Shown: positions 19,580-28,536 of the stretch, piece after piece
Numbering within the stretch: position 1 is the first letter of the stretch
How the letters are laid out: each line of letters begins with the position of its first letter
NCBI GenBank assembly: GCA_021776525.1
Contig: JAJFFT010000001.1
Coordinates: 124,001-188,000, forward strand
Length of the DNA stretch: 64,000 nucleotides
Reading direction: 5' to 3'
Origin: Robiginitomaculum sp.
Lineage (GTDB): Bacteria; Pseudomonadota; Alphaproteobacteria; Caulobacterales; Maricaulaceae
Position numbers and translations under genes: made by a program
Notes under the pieces: model-generated
What the model was told of the DNA's origin: nothing
What the model saw: only the letters and a program-made list of their open reading frames with translations
Databases searched by the model: none

Positions 19580-21145
19580 TTATTTTGCGCAAAAGTTCAA
19601 GACTTCGGGATAAGGACGCCTTTTTATTGTCCAATTGATACAAACAAATTTGTCGTTAGAATAATTGCGATCCGGATAGATTTGGTTGCATTGATATGCG
19701 TTTTTGATCTCGTCCAGATCTTCATATGGCCCGCCTAAAAGCGTGTATTTAGGACCATCCACCCAGATGTCAGGGTCGACACCACAAGGGCATTTACCCT
19801 TGTAACAACGACAAACATCTTGCGCGTCATGACAATACCGGTCTTTTGCCTTGGCTTCTTTTTGCGTCCATTCTGCAGTGAGTTCTGAAAACGTCTTGCG
19901 TGGTTTGCCATCTTTTGGGGGCCACACATATATGATCTTGATATGCCGCCCTGATTTATATTCGGTATAATCGCCAGCATCATAGCGGATATTTTTACCC
20001 CCAATATCAATGTGAAGCTCTTTGTCTAATTGACGTGAAAGCTCAACGTCCCATCTGCGGCTATACCCGGCACCGGCCGTTTCAACCGCATAATATCCCT
20101 TTAACAGGCCGCCCGTTGATAATGGTGCATGAGCATCAATGGGATCTCCTGCGACCAGCAAATGCGTGCCGTTTGGTGTGGGTCTGTTGGCCATGCATGT
20201 TGCATCATTTTTATGACCGGTGATTGTGTCGGCCATATTGCCCATGGCTGAGGCGGATCCATAAGAGCGCGTTGAAAGCCATTTTTCCCATTGGGTTAAG
20301 GGGCTTGCAGCGGCGATTGCCTGGTCATAATTACACTGTCTGCATTGGTTTATGCTGTCGTGGTTTTGATCAAAAACCTGAAAGATTTGATCGCGGGCTT
20401 TCCAAAGATCGTCGGCAATGGCTTTACAATCATACCAGCCATCACCGGTGCATAATCCATCTGCGCCGTATTTGTCCTGGAACGCTGTCACTTTTCTTCG
20501 CGCGGATACAAAATAACTTTGTGCTTTGGTCAAAGACCAGTTGGCGGCCTTTATGCATTGTTTGTTGATATAGGCACGGGCTGGTTTTGGCGCTGGCGCG
20601 GCTATATTTTTGGCGGCAGGCAGGGGTAATGTTCTTGGCCCGGGAATTGGTTTTGGTGATGGTTTTTGCTGTACGCCAAACACTTGATAAAGTGGTGAAG
20701 AATTGCTCACACCGGTTGCGGCCAGAACTTCGGCATCGTGGCTTGCCATCGCTGCTTCCCGCATAAAGAGGTACATATTTACACCCTGCAGGTTAGACAA
20801 ATCCACGCCAAACAAGGCCACTTGTAATTTTGCACTGGCGTATATCTGCTCTAAAGCCAGTTCTACACAAGCGTAGGCTTTTTTACGATTAGGCTGTTCG
20901 TCGAGGGCAATGGCCAAGCGACCAAGGGCATGTCCATAAGCCAGTGAAGTTGCATTTTTTGCCCTGCTGGGCAGGCCATATTCCTTTTTAACAAATGCAT
21001 CAAATTTTTTCCATATGGGTGTGTTGCGTGCGTATTGCGTTGGGCATTGTGCACTGAGAGCTGGCATTGCCCATAACCAGAATATACTGGCCACCAAAAC
21101 TGCAAGGCGGCACGCTTTATTAAAAAATTCTTTTGAAATGATCAT
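19580..21145 (-). CDS. secreted cysteine-rich protein of unknown function
   Basis: A 521-residue exported protein. A signal peptide (about residues 1-32, ALSA) is followed by a roughly 110-residue domain shared with the small gene downstream (LAYGHALGRLAIA). Next come a Pro/Ala/Lys-rich linker (about 160-190), a central region with paired cysteines (CRQC) and a cysteine-rich C-terminus containing CRCYKGKCPCG. The many cysteines suggest a disulfide-bonded periplasmic or surface protein. It is divergent from the VWA/ABC/lipoprotein operon, and two identical inverted repeats lie between them, so joint control is likely. No family was recognised. Confidence 0.6.
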   Translation of the reverse strand: MIISKEFFNKACRLAVLVASIFWLWAMPALSAQCPTQYARNTPIWKKFDAFVKKEYGLPSRAKNATSLAYGHALGRLAIALDEQPNRKKAYACVELALEQIYASAKLQVALFGVDLSNLQGVNMYLFMREAAMASHDAEVLAATGVSNSSPLYQVFGVQQKPSPKPIPGPRTLPLPAAKNIAAPAPKPARAYINKQCIKAANWSLTKAQSYFVSARRKVTAFQDKYGADGLCTGDGWYDCKAIADDLWKARDQIFQVFDQNHDSINQCRQCNYDQAIAAASPLTQWEKWLSTRSYGSASAMGNMADTITGHKNDATCMANRPTPNGTHLLVAGDPIDAHAPLSTGGLLKGYYAVETAGAGYSRRWDVELSRQLDKELHIDIGGKNIRYDAGDYTEYKSGRHIKIIYVWPPKDGKPRKTFSELTAEWTQKEAKAKDRYCHDAQDVCRCYKGKCPCGVDPDIWVDGPKYTLLGGPYEDLDEIKNAYQCNQIYPDRNYSNDKFVCINWTIKRRPYPEVLNFCAK

Positions 21146-21211
21146 TCAATTACGTCCAAATATCCTCTGCTACAGCGGCTGATATCGTCGTGCCCATAGG
21201 CCGTTCCTTCC

Positions 21212-21229
21212 ATACGCACTCCTGCGTAT
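21212..21229. promoter_or_regulatory. inverted repeat, putative operator copy 1
   Basis: ATACGCA-ctcc-TGCGTAT is a perfect 7 bp inverted repeat with a 4 bp spacer, in the divergent region between the secreted-protein operon and the VWA/ABC operon. The same dyad recurs 82 bp away. A further CGTATGCG half-site-like sequence follows at 21235-21242. This geometry suits a dimeric helix-turn-helix regulator; no regulator gene is nearby. Confidence 0.6.
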
Positions 21230-21293
21230 ATTTTCGTATGCGCGGTTATACTCAGGCAATCCCGGCCATTTCTTTTTGGGGGTATTTTGGAAA

Positions 21294-21316
21294 ATACGCA
21301 GAAATGCGTATACGCA
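21294..21316. promoter_or_regulatory. inverted repeat, putative operator copy 2 plus extra half-site
   Basis: ATACGCA-gaaa-TGCGTAT at 21294-21311 has the same arms and spacer length as copy 1. A third arm, ATACGCA at 21310-21316, overlaps it so that TGCGTATACGCA is itself a 12 bp palindrome. The centres of the two dyads are 82 bp apart, close to eight helical turns, which would put bound dimers on the same face of the DNA. It lies about 80-100 bp upstream of the Sel1-protein start. Confidence 0.6.
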
Positions 21317-21394
21317 AAGCGGTGCGCATTTCTTACCAATTCATTGCTGAAAAAGGCCTTCATATGCGAGGCCACAATTTGCGAGGGATGGGTA

Positions 21395-21835
21395 ATGTCA
21401 AGAAATGCTTTATTAGCGATCGGTGCCGTGGTGCTGATTATTGTTACGGTTCTGGCCACCCAGTTTGGGCCGCAACTTCTGGTTAACATGCGTTTTGGTG
21501 ACGATTCCTCTGCCTCGCAGGAGCAGGCCTTGGCCAAGGATTTCGACCTCCCTGTCTCTGAACTCTTTGCGCGCGCTCAAGATTACCTCGCCAAGGGGGA
21601 TGCCAATAGTGCGTTGGCGATTTTAGAAGAATCTGCCCGCCGCGGTCATGCACCTTCGGCGCGCGCTGTGGGCGAAATGTACGACCCGACCCTGTGGGGG
21701 GAAACTCCATCGCCATTTTCCAGGCCCAATCCACGTGAAGCCCTGCGTTGGTATGAAAAGGCCGCGGAACTGGGTGATCAGGACGCCATAAATCGCGCCA
21801 ATATCGTCCGGACCATGTTGGCGGTCGGCAATTAA
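21395..21835 (+). CDS. membrane-anchored Sel1-like repeat protein
   Basis: A 146-residue protein. The frame is open from 21287, but the ATG at 21395 has GAGGG upstream and starts directly before an N-terminal membrane helix (about residues 5-24). The rest contains Sel1/TPR-type helical repeats (A-DYLAKGDANSALAILEESARRGHAPSA and ALRWYEKAAELGDQDAI), usually protein-interaction scaffolds. It probably faces the periplasm. It lies 32 bp ahead of the VWA gene and is likely the first gene of that operon. Confidence 0.72.
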   Translation: MSRNALLAIGAVVLIIVTVLATQFGPQLLVNMRFGDDSSASQEQALAKDFDLPVSELFARAQDYLAKGDANSALAILEESARRGHAPSARAVGEMYDPTLWGETPSPFSRPNPREALRWYEKAAELGDQDAINRANIVRTMLAVGN

Positions 21836-21867
21836 TTTTATTCCCTTTTTAATTTTCGAGGTATGTC

Positions 21868-24192
21868 ATGAAACTCTTTGCATCAGTCATTTTCGCTTCG
21901 GTTACGGCATGTGTAACACTTTGTGCCGCGCCGTCCTTTGCGCAACGTACGCCCCTGATCATGGAAGGCAAAACCTCGCTCTACCAACGCGTTTTGGTGC
22001 GCCCCGGGACGCCATTGGTTAAAACGCCGGGGGTGCTTGCGGGTGCCAATGCAGAGCCTTTGCCGCCGCTAACGCCGCTTTATGTCTATAAACATCTGCG
22101 TCTGAATGGCCGTGATTGGCTGGAAGTTGGCAAAGCAAGCCAGGGGCCAACCGATGGCTGGATGACGGCAGACCGCTCCATACCCTGGCGCCAAACCTTG
22201 ACGCTGGCCTTTACCAACCCTGCCAATCGCCAACGCTCCATGTTTTTTCGTGATGAAAATGCACTGGCGAACCTGGTTGAATCTACCAGTCCGGGTGCGG
22301 TTGCAGACGGCTATCGTGCTACGGCGCGGTCTGGCGAGGTTCCACCAAACTTCCCGGTCATTTCCATGGAACCGTCTACCTATGTGAACTTGGCCAAGAA
22401 TTTCTATCTGCTGCCAATACTGGATTATCAGGATGCCTATTTCGACAGCGGCTTCAGTACGCAATTGGTCAAGGTTGCGGCAGTTACTAAAGACGAAAAG
22501 AAGGTGCCTCTTGGTTCAACAATTGCACCGCCCGCGCAGACGGCACCGACCCCTGCGCCCGCGCCGGTTAAGGCTACGGCTATGCCCGCCGCCCCAGCTC
22601 CCGCACCTGCGGCCCCTGTTATAACGGCGCCTCCTGCTTTGCCTGTATCCGCTCCGGTGGTTGTACCAGATGTGAACCCCGAAGACGTGCTTAAATCCGT
22701 GCAGGTCGATTTTGAAACCGGCGTAGTTTTTGTCATAGATACCACCTCATCCATGGGTAAATATATTGACCGTACCCGTGAGGCAGTGCGCCGGGTATTT
22801 CGCGAAATGTCTCGCACACCGGGCGGTAATAATATCAATTTTGGCCTTGTGGGTTATCGCGATAACACCGGTGCTGCGCCGGGGTTGGAGTATGTCTCGC
22901 GCACTTTTGTTCCGATGTCCAAAGGCAAGGACGAGCAGTCTTTCACACAAAGTGTGCGGGATGTGACACCGGCCAGTGTGTCTTCAAAGGGCTTTAATGA
23001 AGATGCCTATGCAGGTGTTTATATGGCCTTGCAGGACTTCGACTGGAGTAAATTTGATGGCCGCTGGGTAATTTTGATTACAGATGCCGGTGCCCGTGAC
23101 GGTTCTGACCCTCTGTCAAAAACTGGCCGTAATGCGGCTGAGATTAACCAATTGGCACAGGAAAAAGGCATTGCCATTTCTGTCCTGCATTTGTTGACCG
23201 CGTCGGGGCGAGACAATCACGAATCTGCGCGGCGCCAATATGAAGCCCTTAGCCGTGTTTCAACCAGCAGTGATTCCCTCTATTTTGGTGTTGATGCGGG
23301 CGATGTTTCTGCCTTTGGCGAACGGGTTGATAAGCTGGCCTCACTGCTCAGTGTTCAAGTCACCAATTTGCAAAGCGGTAAACTGGCCGATGCCAAGGAA
23401 GTCGCACTGGATAGTGCCCGTGATCAAATTGCCGCACGTCGTCTGGCGGCCAATGCTGCAAAGGCTGCAGCCGATGCCGAAGCCGTCCGTAATGCCGATG
23501 CGGCACGCCAAAGTGCGCTTGCCAAACAAGAAGCCGAGGTGCGTCAACGGCGCTTAGATCGTGAAGCCGCAGAGGCAGAAAAAGCCGCGCAGCTTGCCGA
23601 ACAAAAACGTGCGGAAGTTGCCGCTTTTGAGCGGCGTATCGGCGAAGCCGGGCGGGCTATGCAATTGGCCTATCTGGGCCGCCAGGCGGGGACCAAGGCG
23701 CCCAGCCTTTTCGAGGCCTGGATTGCCGATCGCGATTTGACCGATCCATCCATTGCAACCTTTTCTGTGCGGGTCTTGCTTTCGAAAAACCAGTTGAGTG
23801 ATCTGAAATCCGCGCTGGAAGCTATTTTGGAAGCCGGTGAAAGCACCCGCATGTCACCGTCTCAATTCTTTGGCCAGCTGCAAACAGCAGCGGCGCTGCT
23901 TAGCCGTAACCCCGAAGAGGTTGGCCGTGCGCAAGTCAAGAAACTTGCTGACCTGGGGGTCTTGGGCGAATACTTGGACGACCTGCCTTACCGCTCAAAG
24001 GTTATGGAAATCACCGAAGATGACTGGCTCTCATGGTCGCTGGGTCAACAACGGGAATTTTTGGACGAGTTGCGCTCTAAGGTTCGCCTTTATGAAGATT
24101 TTAATGATGAAGTGAGCCTTTGGGTGGCGCTTGATGGCGGTCGGGTGCCTGGTGATGCAGTGTATCCCGTTCCCCTGATCGCACTGCCATGA
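21868..24192 (+). CDS. exported VWA-domain protein, similar to the periplasmic part of PpkA
   Basis: A 774-residue protein. Order: signal peptide (cleavage near residue 25), SH3-like segment (about 38-108), spacer, Pro/Ala-rich linker (about 213-270), von Willebrand A domain (about 285-480, metal site DTTSS at 291-295), Ala/Glu/Arg-rich coiled coil (about 505-600) and a helical C-terminal domain. In type VI secretion the kinase PpkA carries a periplasmic VWA region and is controlled by TagQRST. Here the following genes resemble TagT, TagS, TagR and lipoproteins, but this protein has a signal peptide in place of a kinase. The PpkA resemblance is inferred from architecture and context. Probably a periplasmic sensor or scaffold. 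Confidence 0.75.
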   Translation: MKLFASVIFASVTACVTLCAAPSFAQRTPLIMEGKTSLYQRVLVRPGTPLVKTPGVLAGANAEPLPPLTPLYVYKHLRLNGRDWLEVGKASQGPTDGWMTADRSIPWRQTLTLAFTNPANRQRSMFFRDENALANLVESTSPGAVADGYRATARSGEVPPNFPVISMEPSTYVNLAKNFYLLPILDYQDAYFDSGFSTQLVKVAAVTKDEKKVPLGSTIAPPAQTAPTPAPAPVKATAMPAAPAPAPAAPVITAPPALPVSAPVVVPDVNPEDVLKSVQVDFETGVVFVIDTTSSMGKYIDRTREAVRRVFREMSRTPGGNNINFGLVGYRDNTGAAPGLEYVSRTFVPMSKGKDEQSFTQSVRDVTPASVSSKGFNEDAYAGVYMALQDFDWSKFDGRWVILITDAGARDGSDPLSKTGRNAAEINQLAQEKGIAISVLHLLTASGRDNHESARRQYEALSRVSTSSDSLYFGVDAGDVSAFGERVDKLASLLSVQVTNLQSGKLADAKEVALDSARDQIAARRLAANAAKAAADAEAVRNADAARQSALAKQEAEVRQRRLDREAAEAEKAAQLAEQKRAEVAAFERRIGEAGRAMQLAYLGRQAGTKAPSLFEAWIADRDLTDPSIATFSVRVLLSKNQLSDLKSALEAILEAGESTRMSPSQFFGQLQTAAALLSRNPEEVGRAQVKKLADLGVLGEYLDDLPYRSKVMEITEDDWLSWSLGQQREFLDELRSKVRLYEDFNDEVSLWVALDGGRVPGDAVYPVPLIALP

Positions 24193-24202
24193 TCGCCGGA
24201 TC

Positions 24203-24931
24203 ATGCAAAAACCTGGCCCCCTTCTTACGATGCGCGGCGTTACTAAACGCCGGGGCAGTGCCTTCCAGATGGTGGCAGATTTCGACATCAATGCTGGCGA
24301 GGCATTGGCCATTGTGGGGGGCAGCGGTACGGGAAAAAGTACGCTTCTGGACCTTGCCGCTTTGGCGCTGCAACCCAGTGATGCGCAGTCTTTCATACTG
24401 TCGTCCGCAAAGAATAAAGTTGATATTGCGGCTTTATGGCAAGCCGGGGCATCCGATCAATTGGCGCATATGCGTGGCCAGATCATGGGTTATGTGCCGC
24501 AAACTGGCGGGCTTTTACCATTCCTCAGTGTTGTTGAAAACATCGTCACCACGGCGCGGCTTGTTGGGCGGTTTGATGAACGCCGGACGAGGCATCTGAT
24601 GCAGCAATTGGGGCTAACAGGACTGGAGCACCGTAAACCGGAAACTTTGTCAATTGGGCAAAGACAACGGGTTGCGGTGGCCCGTGCGCTGGCTCATGCC
24701 CCAAAATTGGTTCTGGCGGACGAACCAACGGCTTCTGTCGATCCGCCTACGGCAAAAGTTGTGTTCTCGTTATTACTGGATACGGTCAAGAAAAATGGCG
24801 CGGCATTACTGATTGCCAGTCACGACTGGGCGTTGGTCGAGACTATGGGCCTGGATACGATTTCCCCAAAGCAGACCCAGAAAGATGATGTCTTTTATTC
24901 TCACTTTTGCCGCACAAAGTTAGCGTCATGA
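24203..24931 (+). CDS. ABC transporter ATPase, LolD/TagT type
   Basis: A 242-residue cytoplasmic ATPase of the LolD/MacB/FtsE branch. Walker A is GGSGTGKST near residues 38-46. The signature reads LSIGQRQRV (Ser-Ile instead of Ser-Gly), Walker B is LVLADEPTA and the H-loop His is in IASHDW. It is partnered by the FtsX-like permease whose ATG overlaps its stop (ATGA). In the TagQRST set TagT is the equivalent subunit. Such ATPases drive mechanical work on periplasmic partners rather than classical import. Confidence 0.88.
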   Translation: MQKPGPLLTMRGVTKRRGSAFQMVADFDINAGEALAIVGGSGTGKSTLLDLAALALQPSDAQSFILSSAKNKVDIAALWQAGASDQLAHMRGQIMGYVPQTGGLLPFLSVVENIVTTARLVGRFDERRTRHLMQQLGLTGLEHRKPETLSIGQRQRVAVARALAHAPKLVLADEPTASVDPPTAKVVFSLLLDTVKKNGAALLIASHDWALVETMGLDTISPKQTQKDDVFYSHFCRTKLAS

Positions 24932-26154
24932 GGGCGCGTCCTCATGCTTTTGCTCTTGTTGCCTCAATGGGGTGGCGGGCTTTTATGCACGAGAAAATAT
25001 CCAGCATCTGTCTGGTCCTGACCCTGATTTCCGTATTGGGGCCATTACTGGTTTTGTTTGGCTTGAAATATGGTTTAGTGGATACGCTGGCGCATCGCTT
25101 GATCGAAGACGTTAGGAACCGCGAGGTTCGACTGATCGGGTCTGGAAAATTTGATGATGCTTGGTTTGCAATGATGCGCGAACGTGCCGATGTGGCTTTT
25201 ATTGTTGCGTCAACCCGCTCGATTTCGGCCAGTTTTAATCTGGTGCGCGGGCCTGAACGGCGTAAATCTATTACAGGCCTGCAAATGCTGGCCACGGGGC
25301 CTCATGATCCATTATTGGACGGCGCGCCAGAGTTGGATAATGATTTTCAGGTTATTTTAAGCGCGCTGGCGGCCCGGAAACTGGGCGTATCAGCAGGGGG
25401 AAAACTACGGGCAAGAATACAACGAATAAGGGGGGGCGCACGCGAAGGGGTCTGGGTTGATCTTGATGTGGTTCATGTGGGGGGCGCTGGTGGCTTTGCG
25501 GGTGTGGCGGCCTTTGTCAGCCGCGACCTTTTGGTCGCCACAGAAGATTACCGGGACGGGTTTTCGGTGGCAAAATTTGGATGGAGTGGCAATCCACCAA
25601 GGTTTGACTCGCGGACTTTTGCTCGGTTTCGCCTTTACGCGAGGTCCATTTATGACGTCAGTGCACTGCGTGATTTTTTGACAGCCCAAAGGTTGGAAGT
25701 CCGCACAGCCGCGGCGCAGGTAGAGGCCATGCAGGCCATGGAACGGCGCCTGAACTGGGTCTTTGCTATTATAGCCGGGATCGGGGGCGTGGGGTTCATT
25801 GCCTCGCTGGCAGCGTCTTTGACTGCCAATGTGGATCGGCACCGGCAGTCCTTAAGTCTTCTCCATTTGATGGGCTTTCCCAAAAACAGCATTCTGGCCT
25901 TCCCAACAACCCAATCATTTATTGTCGCGCTTAGCGGCGGTGCGGCGGCCTTGATGTTATTTTTTGTGGTCGCCTTTGTGCTAAATCAACTGTTCGCCAA
26001 TGACCTTCAAACCGGGGAATATATCTGCCGGCTAGAGCCCTCGCACATTCTGATGGCCACAGGGCTGACGGGCATTATTGCGCTTCTCTCATCCATATGG
26101 GCGGGGGGGGTGACATTGAATATCGAACCAACAGAGGGGCTGCGTGATGGCTAG
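24928..26154 (+). CDS. FtsX/MacB-type ABC permease, TagS-like
   Basis: A 408-residue permease with one N-terminal helix (about residues 26-48), a large periplasmic domain (about 50-275) and three C-terminal helices, the FtsX/MacB/LolCE topology. The frame is open from a TTG at 24907, but the ATG at 24928 forms a 4-base ATGA overlap with the ATPase gene. It ends overlapping the FGE-like gene. In the TagQRST comparison it takes the place of TagS. Confidence 0.85.
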   Translation: MRARPHAFALVASMGWRAFMHEKISSICLVLTLISVLGPLLVLFGLKYGLVDTLAHRLIEDVRNREVRLIGSGKFDDAWFAMMRERADVAFIVASTRSISASFNLVRGPERRKSITGLQMLATGPHDPLLDGAPELDNDFQVILSALAARKLGVSAGGKLRARIQRIRGGAREGVWVDLDVVHVGGAGGFAGVAAFVSRDLLVATEDYRDGFSVAKFGWSGNPPRFDSRTFARFRLYARSIYDVSALRDFLTAQRLEVRTAAAQVEAMQAMERRLNWVFAIIAGIGGVGFIASLAASLTANVDRHRQSLSLLHLMGFPKNSILAFPTTQSFIVALSGGAAALMLFFVVAFVLNQLFANDLQTGEYICRLEPSHILMATGLTGIIALLSSIWAGGVTLNIEPTEGLRDG

Positions 26155-27790
26155 GATTTACGCCTTGGGTCTGATGGTTTTGTGCGTGGTTTGCGCAGGT
26201 CTGGCGCGTGGCGCACAGGCGCAAGGCGCGCCCTGGAAAGAACGTGATTACAATCCCAAACCAGCCGCCGAAGACCTGATCCTGCCCATGCCCTGTGGTG
26301 GATCCATGGTTTTCGTTCCGGTTGCTGTGGCCAGTACAGGGTTATTGGACGATGCCCGCATTCGCATTGGCCGCAGTGAAAACAGGGTGGGGTATAAAGA
26401 AGATACCCGGCTGGAATTCATATCGGGCACGTTCAGGGTGGAAAAGCCTCTGTCTTTGCGGGTTTTCTATATCGGCAAGTATGAGGTGACCAAAGCGCAG
26501 AACGCCGCGATTAACGGCACGTGTAAAACCCCGCGAACGCCAGACCGGGTGCCGGTAACGGGCTTGTCCTGGTTTGACGCGGTGGACAGTGCTCGCCATT
26601 ACACCGAATGGCTATATGCCAATGCGCCTCTGGCTTTGCCCGAAACCGGTAATGAGTTGGCCTTTTTACGCCTGCCGACTGAGCTGGAATGGGAGTATGC
26701 GGCCCGCGGCGGGATGAATGTTGATGATGCAGATTTCGCCGCTGACTTGTTTCCAATGCAAAGCGGCGGCCTGGCCCAATATGCCTGGCATCAGGGGCCG
26801 GGTTCGGCGGCGGGTAAATTGCGGCCTGTTGGTCTTTTGAAACCCAATCCCATCGGACTTTACGACACATTGGGCAATGCTGGTGAAATGGTCAGCGATT
26901 TTTTTCGGTTAAACCGGCGCGGACGGCTGCATGGACAAGCTGGTGGATTTGTCATTAAGGGCGGCGATATTACGTTGTCGGCCAACCAGATGCGCACGGC
27001 CTATCGTGATGAAGTGCCGTTTTATGATGCCCGTACAAAAAAGGCCAAAACCCAACGTATGCTGGGTTACCGCTTGATGATTTCAGCGCCTGTGGTGTCA
27101 TCCAAAGCCCAGCTGGATAAGATTATTTCTGAATGGGAGCATTTGCCAGCACCGGATGTGCAGGCAGAACGGGCGACGCGCGAACGACAGGCCTTCGCGA
27201 CGTTGGCTTCTGCTCGTGAGGTAGTTCAGGACGCGGCCCTGAAAAGCCAGCTCAATGCAGCCTTGAGCGCACTGGAGCAGGCCAATACAGAACGCAATGA
27301 TGTCCGTGATCGGGCGGTGCGTGCCATTTTGCAATCGGGCGCCATTATCGGCAATAAAGTTGCGGCAGACGCCAAACTTGCCAGTTCGATCGCCAAGGCA
27401 CTCAGCATTGCGCAAAGTGCGATCGGCCGCCTTGAAGAGCTGGAACAACAAGCTCGTATTCAGGGGCAGGGCGATGCCGCAGACCGTGCCGCCACAGCGA
27501 TTGCCAAACGACGGAACGATCTGGCCCGAAGACAACGACAGCTTAATCAGGTTGAGCAGGACCGCGATAATACATTGTCTTCATATCTGGACCTGGTTTT
27601 CGGCGTTGCGGATGACTATTCGGCCTCGATTGTTTCCCCTCAACTGGAAGCATTGATCGCCGGGTTTCAATCAAAAGAATTTAGCTATCTGGTCAAACCG
27701 GCAGAGGTTTTTGCCGCTCATGTTGATCAATATCGGGATAAGAGAAAATACAACCGGAAAACCTGGTTGCGAGATCTATTGAACGAGTGA
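26147..27790 (+). CDS. exported formylglycine-enzyme-like (SUMF1) protein, TagR-like
   Basis: A 547-residue protein. It has a signal peptide (about residues 1-24, AQA), an FGE-sulfatase/SUMF1 domain (about 40-310) and a long Ala/Glu/Arg-rich helical C-terminus (about 320-480). Domain landmarks are YIGKYEVTKAQ, VTGLSWFDAVD, RLPTELEWEYAARGG, GLYDTLGNAGEMV and GYRLM. The active-site cysteines of true formylglycine enzymes are absent: the GGSW...CR region reads GGDITLSANQMRTAYR. It is therefore probably a binding or scaffold protein, as proposed for TagR in the type VI phosphorylation pathway. GTG (26144) and ATG (26147) are both possible starts. Confidence 0.82.
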   Translation: MARIYALGLMVLCVVCAGLARGAQAQGAPWKERDYNPKPAAEDLILPMPCGGSMVFVPVAVASTGLLDDARIRIGRSENRVGYKEDTRLEFISGTFRVEKPLSLRVFYIGKYEVTKAQNAAINGTCKTPRTPDRVPVTGLSWFDAVDSARHYTEWLYANAPLALPETGNELAFLRLPTELEWEYAARGGMNVDDADFAADLFPMQSGGLAQYAWHQGPGSAAGKLRPVGLLKPNPIGLYDTLGNAGEMVSDFFRLNRRGRLHGQAGGFVIKGGDITLSANQMRTAYRDEVPFYDARTKKAKTQRMLGYRLMISAPVVSSKAQLDKIISEWEHLPAPDVQAERATRERQAFATLASAREVVQDAALKSQLNAALSALEQANTERNDVRDRAVRAILQSGAIIGNKVAADAKLASSIAKALSIAQSAIGRLEELEQQARIQGQGDAADRAATAIAKRRNDLARRQRQLNQVEQDRDNTLSSYLDLVFGVADDYSASIVSPQLEALIAGFQSKEFSYLVKPAEVFAAHVDQYRDKRKYNRKTWLRDLLNE

Positions 27791-27807
27791 AGCAAGGGAG
27801 AAGGCTC

Positions 27808-28527
27808 ATGAAAACCACCAATACATTTGCAAGAATAGCGGCAGGTTTAATCGTTGCGGCCATGATGGTGACATCATGTGCAACGGTGCCATCCGCATCG
27901 TCATCGGGGAGGGCATTAAGCCCTGCGCAACAGCAATTACGCGTGCAGGCAAAGGCCTATAACCGTACTGTCACCGAAGGGCTTGTTGGCGGTGCTGTGG
28001 CCGGTGCCGTATTAGGGGCCTTGCTGGCCGGTAAGGGCAATCGCAAAAAAGGGGCCGCAATTGGTGGTTTGGCCGGTGGTCTCGCGGGTGGTTTAACGGG
28101 TAAATATCTGGCCTCTAAACAAAAAAAATACGCTAATAAAGAAGCGCAACTGGATTCTGTTGTTGCTGATTTACATCAACAAAATGCTGAAGCAGAGGCA
28201 CTGGTTTTAACGTTAGAAACTGTGGTCAATGAACACAAAGCAACTCTGGCCTCGCTGAACAGTAAATATGAGCAGGGCCTGATCAGTGATGCTGATCGCC
28301 GGCGGGAAATGGCTTCTATTAAAAGCGATAGAAAACAGATTGAAGGCGCGTTGAAAACGGCCAAAAACGACCTGAAACTTTATGCAGATACGCGCAAGGT
28401 CTTTGCCAAACGCAATCCAGATGTGGACCTGTCTGAGTTGGATCGGGAAATTACACGCCAGAAAGAGCTGTATGATACTATGGCTTCGGTCTCCAATGAT
28501 CTGGCATCCGTACGTGGCGCAGCATAG
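27808..28527 (+). CDS. lipoprotein with glycine zipper and coiled coil
   Basis: A 239-residue lipoprotein. The ATG at 27808 is preferred over an upstream in-frame start because GGGAGAAGG precedes it. The lipobox VTSC is near residues 22-25. A glycine-zipper segment (GG-AVAGAVLGALL ... GGLAGGLAGGLTG, about 60-100) can insert in or span a membrane, and a long charged coiled coil follows. No Asp follows the lipidated Cys (CAT), so outer-membrane sorting is expected. It occupies the place of TagQ in the module, but sequence homology to TagQ was not established. Confidence 0.72.
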   Translation: MKTTNTFARIAAGLIVAAMMVTSCATVPSASSSGRALSPAQQQLRVQAKAYNRTVTEGLVGGAVAGAVLGALLAGKGNRKKGAAIGGLAGGLAGGLTGKYLASKQKKYANKEAQLDSVVADLHQQNAEAEALVLTLETVVNEHKATLASLNSKYEQGLISDADRRREMASIKSDRKQIEGALKTAKNDLKLYADTRKVFAKRNPDVDLSELDREITRQKELYDTMASVSNDLASVRGAA

Positions 28528-28536
28528 GGGGGCATG

